This document shows, one piece after another, positions 1 through 12,300 of a DNA stretch of 64,000 nt (position 1 is its first letter; every line of letters starts with the position of its first letter). Location: NCBI GenBank assembly GCA_033239525.1, contig BSYO01000024.1, positions 12,891,268 to 12,955,267 on the forward strand. Direction: 5' to 3'. The notes beneath the pieces were generated by a model that searched no databases, had not been told where the DNA came from, and worked only from the letters and a program-made list of their open reading frames with translations. The DNA is from Nepenthes gracilis (taxonomy: Eukaryota > Streptophyta > Magnoliopsida > Caryophyllales > Nepenthaceae). Both the position numbers and the translations under genes were made by a program.

Positions 1-179
1 GTGGATAGTCTTGAAGAGTAGCAAATTGGTTTGTTGTTGAGAGCTGAGAATATTTTTAATAGGTGTAAGGTATGGATCCCAAATTATCTCTTTAATGATA
101 ATCAATTAAATTATGATGAATTATTAAGATTAATTGAGATTTTGCACCAAATTAATTTTCTAACCGGATTAAGTTAAAC

Positions 180-1940
180 TAAGTGACGTCCGACTATTGG
201 TTGATCAATACTTATGCGTGTTTTTGACAATAAGGATGTCTCTAGGGCATTCATGTACATTTTGGATAGATTGGTTGTGCCTAATGTGTGTCCAATTGAT
301 GTACGTGTATATTTGGGATAGAATGTTAGTGTCTGATGTACACTTGATGGATGCTTGTGTGAGGTATGAATTGTGTCCTGGCGCCTGAACTGCGCCTAAC
401 AGGTACACATGTGGCAGTTTCCCATAAGTAGGTTCATTGGACGACTTTAAGTCATTTTCAATTGATTTAAGAGAGAAAGAGAAGGGAGAAAAAGAGAGAA
501 AGAGGTAACAGAAGCGGGTACTAGAGAAATTAAAGAGATCTTTTGATAAATTTAAGACAAGTGCATTCAAGCTCTCTTTCATTTGTTGTCAATCTTTTCT
601 GATATCTTTAATCATTTATTATTTTAAATACTCATACATGTACTATTTTTATTGCTAAAGTGTTATAGTTTTGCATGCATGTAATTCCACTCTTATTTCA
701 TGAAGGTTTTATGAAATACATGTTTTGAATTCATGCACATTATGTTTAAGTGTTAAATTTCTGCAATATTGTTTTTTTATGTCTTCCATTTTTAATTATA
801 TACTTCTACATGCCTTAAATCATCATATAATTTTGCATGCATGTTTTATACTTGAGAACAATTGCATAAATCATGTTTGACTCTTGAATTCTTAAGCTTT
901 AATGTTCTGCATGTTTTCTAATTTTATGAAAATGCTAAAAGATTGCAAAACCATCCTTTTATTTATACAAATACTTCGGCATATTTCTAAATTTAACAAT
1001 AAAGTTACTGCATGTCATATATTTGAAGAAATATGAAAAGAAAACTTTATATAATTTTGATGATAAGCTATTTTTTTCGGTATGAAAAAAATCTAATAAT
1101 ATATTTGTATTTGAGTAAAGTATTCATTTTGATTAAGTATGGCCATTGTAGAGAGTTGACGGAATATATTTAGACATATCTTATATTGTAAGTAAATTAA
1201 ATGTCGAATCTATCATTTGCGAGCTAAAAAGCTGGCTTTTGGACCCGACTATAGGCTTATATGTTGATGGCCCACTTATAGGTCTTAGATAGTAGCAGGT
1301 GGCTTTTGGTTATGTGAAAATATTTATAACCCAGGTTTCTTTATTTACCATTTGTTGGTGAGGTCATTTTCGATTCTTGGTCCCTATGTTTTAGCATAAT
1401 TTGGGCATATTTTATGAAATTGCACGGTTTGACATGTTTGACGTTGAAATTATAGATTTGAGTATGATTATGTATTTGTACAATTCAGTATATATTGAAT
1501 ATCAGTTTTGGATTATGCATGGTAAGTTTACGAAATAATATTATCTGTTTTTCAGGTATTTGATTATGTCATTATCTAGTTTGTTCCTTTGATATATATA
1601 TACTTACATATGATAGTTACATATATACTTTGCTGAATACTTAACTTAGTATTGTTATTGTTTCGTTAACCTTTCAAATTAGATGACTCGAGCTAACTTG
1701 GCGATCAGGTTGAAGGATGGCTATTTGGGAATTAGATTTAGGATATTGGATCAGTTTGGTTTGTTATTATTTGGAACAAAAATAGTAGTTTTAAGTTTAT
1801 TTATTTTGGTTAAATAGTTAAATTGGTTAATTTGAATTTTGTTGTATCCATTTGATGATGATGCATGATGACGATGTTTAAGTTTGATTTTGGTTTTCTT
1901 TTCAGTAGTTTGGTTGAGTTAATATTTTAATGACTCTGAT
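180..1940 (+). repeat. LTR-like repeat, family A, copy 1 (diverged)
   Basis: The order of motifs matches the block at 6430-8155. First comes a text with repeated 'gcgtg...gcattcatg...gatgcttgtg' phrases. Then a purine tract of GAGAAAGAGAAGGGAG type at about 470-505, a CATGCATGT-rich part, a 'cttataggtcttagatagtag' phrase at about 1274, and 'cctttcaaattaga' near 1671. This is the usual layout of a Ty3/gypsy-type LTR. No coding region, clear TG/CA ends or target duplication was found, so the limits are approximate. It lies in the AAPT-like intron or upstream DNA. Confidence 0.5.
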
Positions 1941-2174
1941 ATTAGAAAAGATACTTTTCCTTGCGTATGATTTGAGGCTTTATAATTGTCGGTGTTAGAG
2001 CCACTTTTGAGTGTGGCTTTTGTGTCCTATAGCTTGAATCATTACTTTTTATCAGGTTATTTGTTGGTATTTGATTTACAGGCTTGCATTCCAATATATG
2101 TCTTGAACTTTTAGTTGGTGGAATAAACAATTGAAATTTGAGTTTTGAGGATTATAATATAATTTTAAGTTAAT

Positions 2175-3175
2175 CATAGTTTAAGAAAGTAATATAAATG
2201 GATTCTGGGACCGGGGACGTAACAGTAGGTAAAGCATAATCGTTTGCAGATTGCTTTGTTGGAGTAGTAGGTTGTAAAGGTCTTTGGGTTATCTTTTTTG
2301 GGAGACATCTCTTCCCTGAAGAAATTCATGAGTAAATAAATCTGGTTGAGAATTTGTATCGCCTTTAATAAATTCTTTTTGAAAATAAAAAATAGATAAA
2401 ATGGCTTACCATATGGCAAAAATTTATTTAGAAACCAAAATTCGAACACCCCTTTGGAAAATATTTTTGGTAGCTTTTCAATCAATTGATTGTAAAAAGG
2501 TTTTATTGTATAGATTATCTTGGAATTTGAAATTAAATAAAACAATAGATAAACTGTTTTTTATTAATAGTGGAGTCATTCTTTTGTGGACCGAGTCATA
2601 GTTCAGAATGATATCTTACTATTTGATGTACTTTATTAATATCTAATTTTTGTTTAAGAATGTCATTGTATCTTACGTTGGAAGCACCCATTTCGACTAA
2701 CATGGATGCATGAGGGTGTGGAATACGTATACATGGAAGTGTCTTAACTTGAAGTTTTAATTGTTTTACAATTTGAGTATGTTGTTCTCTCCATGCAGGT
2801 GGAGTTTCTTTTTTTTTTGGCAGTCTTTGATATAAGGGGTAATATATTTGTGAAAGGTGTGGGATAAAATCAAATACATAGTTAAGAAATCCGAGAAACC
2901 TTCAAAGTAGTGATTTTTCTTTGATTTTATTAGGAAACTTACTGGCAAATTCGATTTAATGTTGGATAGGTGTAATTGTTCTTTTGTGAATATTAAATCC
3001 TAAAGATGTGCTTTTGGATTGGAATGATTTCATTTCAGGGGTAGATTCTATTAACCCATTATGTTTGATGAGGTGCAAAAAGTGATTGAGATGTTTGAAG
3101 TGTTGATCAATATTTTTAAAGAAAAAACTAGTACATCATCAAATAGACAATAATAAATGTTACGTTTGGATTTGA
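2175..3175 (-). pseudogene. Decayed endogenous pararetrovirus (Caulimoviridae-like) RT/RNase H fragment
   Basis: Read on the minus strand, this stretch resembles the caulimovirid polyprotein through reverse transcriptase and RNase H. The catalytic Asp-Asp pair lies at 3135-3140, followed towards lower coordinates by an RT thumb/connection-like segment and an RNase H-like segment down to about 2200. The frame is broken by several stops (for example minus-strand TAA/TGA codons in the 2890-2970 part) and at least one frameshift, so it cannot be functional. Minus-strand coding-like text may extend to about 1942. It sits in an intron, ending about 130 bp from the exon with the AAPT signature. Genus is uncertain; florendovirus-like is plausible because those are common in plant genomes. 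No LTR or integrase was seen, which fits a pararetrovirus rather than a gypsy element. Confidence 0.65.
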
Positions 3176-3306
3176 AATGTCATTCATAATATTTTAGAAG
3201 AGAAGTACGTTATAGCTGTTATTTATAGTTGTTGCATCCTTTGTTTTAACAGTTGCCGTGCTTTCTTTGTTGGAGTCTTACTTGTTTCCCTGTAAATGTA
3301 TACCAG

Positions 3307-6300
3307 ACTTTTGATGCTGTTGATGGAAAGCAAGCAAGACGGACAAATTCCTCAAGTCCATTGGGCGAGCTTTTTGACCATGGTGATTGGTTTTGTCTTC
3401 CTCTCTTAGTTTGTGAATACTTAACTGGTTGTCTCCTTTCTTTTAAAGTGCTGGGGCCAAAGGATCATCTGTGTGCCCCTTTATTTATAGTTGCTTAAAC
3501 AGTTTGTATGTTTGTTCTTGACATGCTTAATTTTATTTTGCAGGTTGTGACGCTCTTGCTTGTTCAGTAAGTATGCTCAATTTTGTAGTTGGGTTATCTT
3601 CATGATAGTTATCTTTTTATTTTTATTTTTAATTTTATTTTATTTTTATTTTGGCTGTTTTCAGTTTGAAGCTTTGGCCATTGGGAGTACTCTTATGTGT
3701 GGAAAAAGCACATTCTGGTTCTGGGTAACTGCAGCTGTTACATTTTATTGTGCCACATGGGAATAGTACGTGGTCCAAATATTGCTGTTAGTTCTTCCAA
3801 TTGGCTCAATTATTATACTTTGTTTATCTGCACACTGCTTTTGACCCCTGGGTGTTGATGTGGTTCCAAACCATATAAATACTATATTTTTTGTGACTGT
3901 GATTACTTGGTATTCACTCATTGCTTTGTCAATCTAAAAAAACGTCCTGATTTGAGTCCTATGGGCAATTATTAATAATGAAAGCACAGTATTTTTTCCT
4001 GAAGATCCAACTCCTAACAAATGGGTTTTCTTTTTCGGTGCAGTACACTGAATCACTGTTTGTTTAAATAGAAAATTAACAGTCAACGCTACGAAAGTTT
4101 AATCACTACAGAGTAGAGAATTATGGGTAACCTATTGTTGGGCTCCCTATAAGCCAAGCTGATGACTTTGGTTCACTGCTCATCATCTCACCCTTTCCTA
4201 TTTTATGCCCCCCCTCCCAAAAGAAGCCTATAAAAAAAAGGGATCCTGATTTGACTTCAAAAGAAAATGATAATGTATGATATTTAATATTATGAGAGGT
4301 GGATTAGTAATGTGCTTGACGAGTTCTCAGGACATATGTCCGGTAATAGTTCTGGTTGCACCCCCAAGCAATCCAGTGAAATTGAATGCACTGAGATGCC
4401 AACAGTCTTAAATGCTTGAAACCTAGTTTAAAAGAATAAGTCTATTTTTTTCTTAGAAAAGCAACAGTTCTTGAATATCCAAGCATAGATCCTTTTCAAA
4501 ATGCTCCACACAATGTCATCCCTAGAAATATTGCTCATCCATAAAAAAAAAAATAAGTCTTTTCCTTGTAAATATGTGAAGGAGAAAGATGAAGGGAACT
4601 CTACCAAAATATACAGCATGCTCAAGGCAGAAAGAAATGTTGGTTGGTCTTCCACCTTCTTCCATGATCACCATGATCTTGTTGTCTCACTTGTCCATGT
4701 TCTGCCTGTCAAAAATTTGACCCAAAAAAAAATCAAATCTAAGAATGTTCAACTAGGCTTCATATGTTTCCTGAACATATTTGCCAAATGGAAATACTTT
4801 TTTATGGAAAATATTTTATTGACAAAAGTGTGAAAAAATGTGTTAGACGTGCTTAATTGGGTAAAGTTTTTGAGTTTGATCATGCTACTTTGAAATTAGA
4901 AGGTGTTTTTCATCTTCCATGGAAAATATTTTCGAAAAAGAAAAACTTCTCGTATTATCTTAAGATGTTTGTTGTGTACAAAAAAATGTGGACTACTGGA
5001 AAAACGGAACAATGATAGTGGATTTTACCGATATTGATGATGGTGATATATCTGGTTGGTGTGATATTTTCTAGTCACTGCCAATTGGTGTTGATGGTGG
5101 TGATATTTCTAGTCGGCCACTTATCGACAATGATGACCAGTGGCGTCATTAGTTGATGACTAACATTGTTGGTACCTTCAGTGTGTCATCTATTGATAAA
5201 TGGATAATTGTAATGGTGGCCAGGCTGCCAATTGATAGTTAGAAAATTTGGTTGAAAGGGCTGTAGGATGTAATCGATATGCCATCGGTTGGCAAGCCAC
5301 AAACAATAGTTGGTGGTGTCGTCGGTCGGCGATGGCATTATTTATGTAAAGGCTTTCATTGATGAGTCTCGATGGTCAATGATCCGTGGTGAATAAGTTT
5401 CTGGAAATGATTTTAAGTTTTGAAAACAAAAACTCATTTTCTTTAGTGTTGGTTAAGTTTTCCATTAATAAAAACTTGTATTCTGTTGACTTATTTTTTA
5501 TGATCTGCCGAATATCGAAAATTGTGGAAAATATTTTCCTATGTTGTTCCAAACACTGGAAAATTTGGAAATATTTTTCAGGAAGTTATTCTCTGCCCAA
5601 CTGAAGGAGCCTAAAACAAAGTTGCATGAAAAAGGTTGTTGAATATAGAGTAAAACAGTCAGATTGGCATACTATTCCCTATCTTTAGTTTGTTTCCGTT
5701 CTAAGAAATTAAGCTGGCTATGCTGATCCAAACAACAGGGAAACACAGTTTTATCCTTTGATATGGGAGTGGCACCAGAACACAGTATGGAGATGCTTCA
5801 TTTTTCTTATGAGTTGTCATTGTGAATCACAATTGGACCTGTGGTATGCGCTGTGCAGTGCACAGGGGTGTTAGGGAATCTGACTGCTCCAACCCATCAT
5901 GTGCTGGCATTGGACTAAGCAAACAAATGTCCTTTAACTCTGAGATGTGAAAAATTTCAAGATTTTGTGTTGTTGTGGATTAAGGCCCACCTGCTTGAGA
6001 TGCTGAAGATTTCTTCTGATTTATCAAGCTATGGCCATTTACTATGTTCTGTAAGGTGGATGCCTAGCACTAAAATGTTCCTGTAAGGTAGAAAAAAGAA
6101 ATAATTCTGACAAAATGTATTCACCACCATTTTACAATCTGATTGCTTGTATTACCATCCTTTAAGAATTTTACTGCTATTGATATCTTTTACAAATGAC
6201 AGCTGAGGTAGGGGGGAAGAGGGAAAGTGAAGGTGAGAGAAGTCTGATTAGAAGGAAAAATCATGGAATAGGTTCTAGGCTTAATACACAAGTTTTCACG

Positions 6301-9300
6301 GTGCAGTTGTAATGCTTGATTTTTTTATTCCTATTTATGATGTTATTATTAATATGCATTGGGTTAATATAAAAAATAATTATATAATGAAAAATTTGAG
6401 GAACATGGAAATCAGGAAAAATTGGGTCCAATGCTTGATAGGTGTTTATCTCCATACTCATGCGTGTTTTGAGTAAAAGCTGTGCACTTGAGGAGCACTG
6501 ATAGAGCGTTCATGTGCAATTTAGGCAGAATATTAGCGCCTGAGTTACACCTGATGCAGTGCTCGTGCATGCCTATCCAGCGCTCTTGTATCAATTAAGT
6601 ATATAAAGGGTCCTTTGCTGATTTTCAATTATTTGTACAAGAAAAGGGAGAGAAAGAGAAGGGAGAAAGAAGAAGAAGAGAGAGAATGAGAAGTAAAGAG
6701 GTTTTGTTTTGTATCAGATTTGCTAAGCCTAATGTTTAAAGTAAGTATATTTAAACCCATTCTTTGGTCTATTTTTGGAATCCTTCGATTTTACTTATGA
6801 TGCTTGTTTTGTTATGTATGCATATCATCCTTTGTACCCATTTTGGAATATCATTGCATGCATGTGTATTTCACTGAATGATTTGAAATTTTGTTGAGTT
6901 TTACCGAATATTTGAATATTTCATTGTTTTTTACCGAACAAGTGGGTATTTTGAAGGATTATTTTTGTACATACAAATATTGTAAAGAAAAATAATGAAA
7001 TATTTGTGCATTTAATCTTCCATGTGACTTCCATGCAAGTGTTTGTTAAGAATTCTATTTTGTTATTTGATCTGAATTTGTACTTTTTCCACAGGGTAAA
7101 AAAGTTTTGTATATTTATCATAGAATCCTCCGTTTGTTAATTCCAAACCCTTCTAAGGAATTAATAGCTTAGATTTGGACATGTCCTAGTATAGTTGATG
7201 TACTTAAATAACGCACCTATTATTCATGAGTGGAAAAAAGAAGGTAGCTTTTGACCTTGTCTATAGAAAGTAATATGTAAACGGCTTACCTATAGGTCTT
7301 GAATAGTAGTATATTAGCTGAAGGTTAACGGAATATGAGTAACCCATTTTTCAAAGTTTGGCATTTTGATTAGTCGGTGTGCAAGTCACCGGTTCTTAGT
7401 TCTCGGGATTTGACTTGCATTATATTTTAAGTTTTGAGATGTTTTGGCCTTTTGAGTTTTACAAGTTTTGATACGCTTCTTCAGATTGCATGATTTCTCA
7501 GATGCATTATACGCTTTGGTACTCTGATATTTTCGTTCGGTTTATATGATTTGAATATTTGTATTTATACCAATTTGTTTATATAAAATTATGATTTGGA
7601 ATGTGTTTAATGAATTGTTTAACATTTTGGAAATCACATGTAGTTTTCATCTTTTTATCTGTTTTACGACCAAGTATTGTTTATTATACATATATATACT
7701 TGTTGAGTGTTAGGCTTTCAATTATTTTCCAACCTTTTCAGATTAGCGGACTGTGGGTACTTATAGGATGTGTATGGAAGAGTGATAGTGATTTTTGTTT
7801 AGTTGTATTTGTAGATTTGAGAATTGTTTGTGATTTATGTATATTTAAGAATTCTGTAGTTTGTTACTTTGGGCAGGTGAATTTAATTAATGTTATTTAT
7901 GGATTTCGATTGTGGTATGATGGATAATTGGTTAGATGCTTTTTCCTTGTTAGATTTTAGGTTTGAGCTGGTACTTACATTATCCTGAGGCCGGATGGGT
8001 TTAGTTTGGCCAGTTCTTGTGCTTGCCGTGAGTTTATGATTTATTATCTTGTTTATAATTTTGGGTGATATATCCGACCCGTCTTTGTTCATTTATAGTT
8101 AATGAATATAACTAGTCTTTATTATATTACCTGCTCGTTCAGAGGTCATGACAGCTGTTTCCACTCGAATTTGGAAAAATCACTGTTCATGCTGTGGGTC
8201 CCGAACTCAACTAGGATTTTCAGTGGCCAAACAATTTTGAGCAAAAAAGTCTTTTACTAGAAGTGAAAATTGATATAGCATAAAGATATATATGTTACAT
8301 CTTGCCAAGGACATACTGTTTGATACTGGATAACACACATTATATAAGAAGATATGTGCCGTGGCTTGTTGTGGTTTGCTTATTCTGTTCGATGTGTGAA
8401 ATTTATTATTCAGATGCTTGTAGAAATTTCAGCATAGTATCAGACAGTAGATGGGAACATCTACAAAAACCTTTCAGCAGTTCACGTTATCAAAACAAAA
8501 TTAATTAGATTTGAATCTTCTGCATAATTAGTACCTTTTATATACAGTGTACTACATAGACTTTTGTGAAGCAAATTTTATTCAACACATGCGGAATCTC
8601 AATTTAATTTTCCAAGAATATTTTGACATTTGACTACATCTAGAATTACTTGTTTCAAGGACAAGAAAAGCATGTCTTATTTTGAAATATGATTTGCCCT
8701 ACGATGAATTAAATGTTTGTGATTTAATAGGCACACTGATATTTCCAATGCTAAACAGGTTGTTGAAGTTGGATATCCCTTTTGTTGTGTGGTGCATACA
8801 AGATCACTCATTAGTTAATAGGTGAAAATAACAGGGATGGAGTGTTGTTGAGTAATGGAACAACAGTCTGACTTCTGTTGAAGGTTCAAGCCATCAAGGA
8901 CATTTGTCAATTTGGTGAATCCTCTTCTTATTTGTCTCCTATTGAATTGGAACGACTCTAAGGATTGATGAATCTGGAGCCTATCACTTTTTCTTGTATT
9001 TTTTTAGGACCAAAGCTAGGTTTCATCTTGAAATTAGGATTTATCATACAACTGAGCATCCGAAAATATGTTTGCTACCCGGCATAGGTTAAAGGAGATG
9101 TGAAACCTAAAGGATCATGCATGGGCATCAACTAACACAGAGTAACTCATTGTAGGTGATTATTTGCTGGTTATAAAATTTCTGCATAAATTACTTGGGC
9201 AGAAGTTTCTTTCCCCCTTCACAAGGAAAAAGGGTAATTTTTGTTATTGTATGGATATTTGGATATTGATGGAACTATAAAATGAATAAGGCTATTTATT

Positions 9301-12300
9301 TCTTTCCTTCTTGTCTTCTTTTTGTTCCGTGTAAACTTACCAGCCTTAAAATTTTTTCTCATGTCTTGAAAGACATTTATACTGTGATAGTTTATATTTT
9401 TGTAATCTATCAAAGGAGCGGAAGAAAGGAAATGACAATCTACAAAAATCATTGATATTCATTTCTTTTCCATTTTTCTCTCCAATGCAGCTTCTTCACC
9501 AATACTCTCATTCTTCCTGTGGTTAATGGACCTACAGAGGGTCTCATGTTGATATACATGACCCACTTCTTCACAGCTATTGTTGGTATGCCTGCAACAT
9601 TTAGCACGTGCTATTTTGTGATTCAAATGTTTTTGTTTTTGACACTGCCTGACAGTAAAATCAGTTGCACAATCGACGTCAGTCATTAGGGTTGATTCAT
9701 TTTTTAGTGTGCACGTTTGTGCTCATGTGTGTGGCTTTTTTGTTCTTGAGTTTTTGTACTGTGGGTACATCTACAAAGCTAATTGCCTTGTTGAGGATCT
9801 CTACAAGTGACCATAACTCAACTTCACTTATGCATAAGGAATCAACGACATTTGTATGTGAAATTTTATTCCTTTGGAATAAAATATGTCCAGGTTAAAA
9901 CAAGGAATACTGCTTTTACTCTCTTGTTTGATTGACACCATATGTTGACGTGGTGGGCCACAAGATGTGCCATGTAATCTTGGCTACGTGGTAGACGCTG
10001 TGAGCAAATTCTTGTTGGTTTATCCACATTAGTGTGTGTTACCTAGAGAGTGACAGATTCAGCAGTTTGTACATATACATCCCCATCTTCATCTGCTTTT
10101 GGTAGTCAGTAGGTAACACTCAGGTTGGGGGAAGATTAAAGTCTTGATGATCCTCTTCCAATGGGAGAGGCATCCCAATATGCTTGAATGGTGTGTAGTA
10201 ATTATCATTTGGTATTGGTGCTTTTACATTGTCATTAATGTTATATGGTTTTCTTTTAAGGTGCTGAGTGGTGGGGCCAACAATTTGGAAAATCTTTTCC
10301 CTTCCTGAGTTGGGTGCCATATTTTAATGGTAAGGCTGTGGTTCAGAGGTTTAATGTCTTAATCTTATGTTTGCCAACAAATGATTCTTTCATTCTATGG
10401 AAACTACTGAAAGTTTTTATTTCTCTGGTTTCATGTGTGTGATGCCCTTTAGTCTTACTTATTTCTTTTCTTTTAGCCTTTATCATCCTTTCAAGAACTC
10501 TAGGTTTGCTTGGATCAGCACCCTGTTATTATTTTTTTTCTCCTGAAAGATAAGGGTGAGCCTTGGTGCATAGTAAGATTATTCTATTATGATTTGACAC
10601 TATTGTGAAAGGCGATGTATATATAACCCTTCTCGAATGGTCAAACCCCATTATGTAAGAGCTTTGTGTAATTATCCTTTATTTCTTCCCATGAAGAACT
10701 TTTGTTTTGGATTAGATTAAGTGTGGCGCTGTTCTCTGTTCCTCCGTATCCTCTTTAGGTTTTTTTTGGTCTATGTATTGAACTAAAGTTTTGAAAAATT
10801 CTAATATTATTCAATGGTATCACGATGGTATATAGTCATATAAGGGGCAAAATCATGGTCATTATATGTTGTTGACTATGTGATTTGGCATTGAGTGGAA
10901 TTGTAATTAATGTAAACATTTTATCTAAATATATAGCCATTTAAATAGGAAAATAGAGTTGTTAAATACAGACATGTTAAGTTTATTTGTTATACTGTTG
11001 TATCTTATTCAAGATGGTATGGATATTTTTGTGCATTAGATTAGAGTTGGGCGGTCAAAATGGAGTACATTGGTTTAATTTTATTGTCAAATACTTTAAA
11101 TTCAAAGGCGAATTAGTCTAGGTGTGATCAGCTATTGTGATGAAGAAGGGGGGGGGGTAGAGGGAGAAGAACAAAGGAGAGGGTAGGGGAAGAGGCAGAA
11201 ATGATGGAGCAGGGGAGGAAGGAAGAGAGGCAGATGAGAAGGGAGAAAGAGCAACTTTAGGCAGCAGTCATATGCATAATATCATTCATCAATTATCAAT
11301 AATTGTTACACAAGTTTTTAAATAGAAAACATGACCTAATAATGAATTAAGGAAACTCACCCGAATAATTTCAAAAGGAATAGAGAAGAAAATCCTAAGA
11401 ATGACATAATTAAACTTTATAAAACAATCGATCACTAACAATCCATAATAAGTAAAGCTTAATTTTTTTTTTTTTTTTTTAAAAAAGGCTAATAAATAAA
11501 AGCTTATGCCCTCATCAACTCAACTGGATTTGAAAGAACTTGATCCCGTCAAGTTAAAATTATGATGTGCCTTTAGTTAGTCTTCCAATCACAAGTCAAA
11601 TAGTTGCACAATCCTTCTTCTTCAACTGTGAGTCAAATTTCAATGACAGTTGCTTTGGGATGATTCTTGGTTAGGACTGTTGCATCCGCTTATGACTTTG
11701 TTATTGTTGGTTGATTTTTATCTTATGGCAACATATTTTAGTTGCCTTTTTGTGAGACAATGCTGGTGTAATTTTGGCATTTCTTTTGGGCATTAGGGGC
11801 AAGGTTTCTATCACCCCCCTTGCTAGTTATTTTTTTTTCCACAAAGAACCTTTTTCTTGAGGAGTTGCAATGAGCTTTTGAATTGCTTCTATCAGAAGTT
11901 TGAAGAGCATCCCTGCAAGCTTATTCAAGAAGCTGACTCTTGACATTTTCTGGCACTGGAAAAGCTCAGACTCAAACATCACATTTGCAAAGCTCCATTT
12001 GGACAAAATAAGCTATATATAGTTTAGTGCTCACTTAAGGTTATGCCTATTGTCAATTAATATAGCCTAGTGGTTAGGACTTCGAGCTACACACCAACAT
12101 GATAATCTTCAGATTTAACCGAATGCATTCTGGAGCTGTTACACAAATTTTTAATGAAATTTACATGTTGATGTTGCATGTTATTTTGTTATTTCTTCTT
12201 TACAGTGTCTTATTTTCTTGGTGTACCGGGTGTGCTTGGACTGGTCTTTGTTGAGATGCCGGAACTGTTCCTTTTTCTACTCACATTTTGGATTGCTTTT

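Noticed and set aside
205..582. 125-codon open frame on the - strand
   Set aside because: It lies in the LTR-like block. The Ser/Phe-rich translation comes from the GA-rich tract and has no recognised domain.
2205..2240. 'gggaccggggacgtaacag' as an LTR end plus primer-binding site
   Set aside because: The same bases continue the minus-strand coding-like text of the caulimovirid remnant, which explains them better.
180..8155. A single full-length LTR retrotransposon with LTRs at 180-1940 and 6430-8155
   Set aside because: The AAPT-like exons 3307-3382, 3544-3566 and 3665-3765 lie between the repeats, and no gag/pol of a gypsy or copia element is there.
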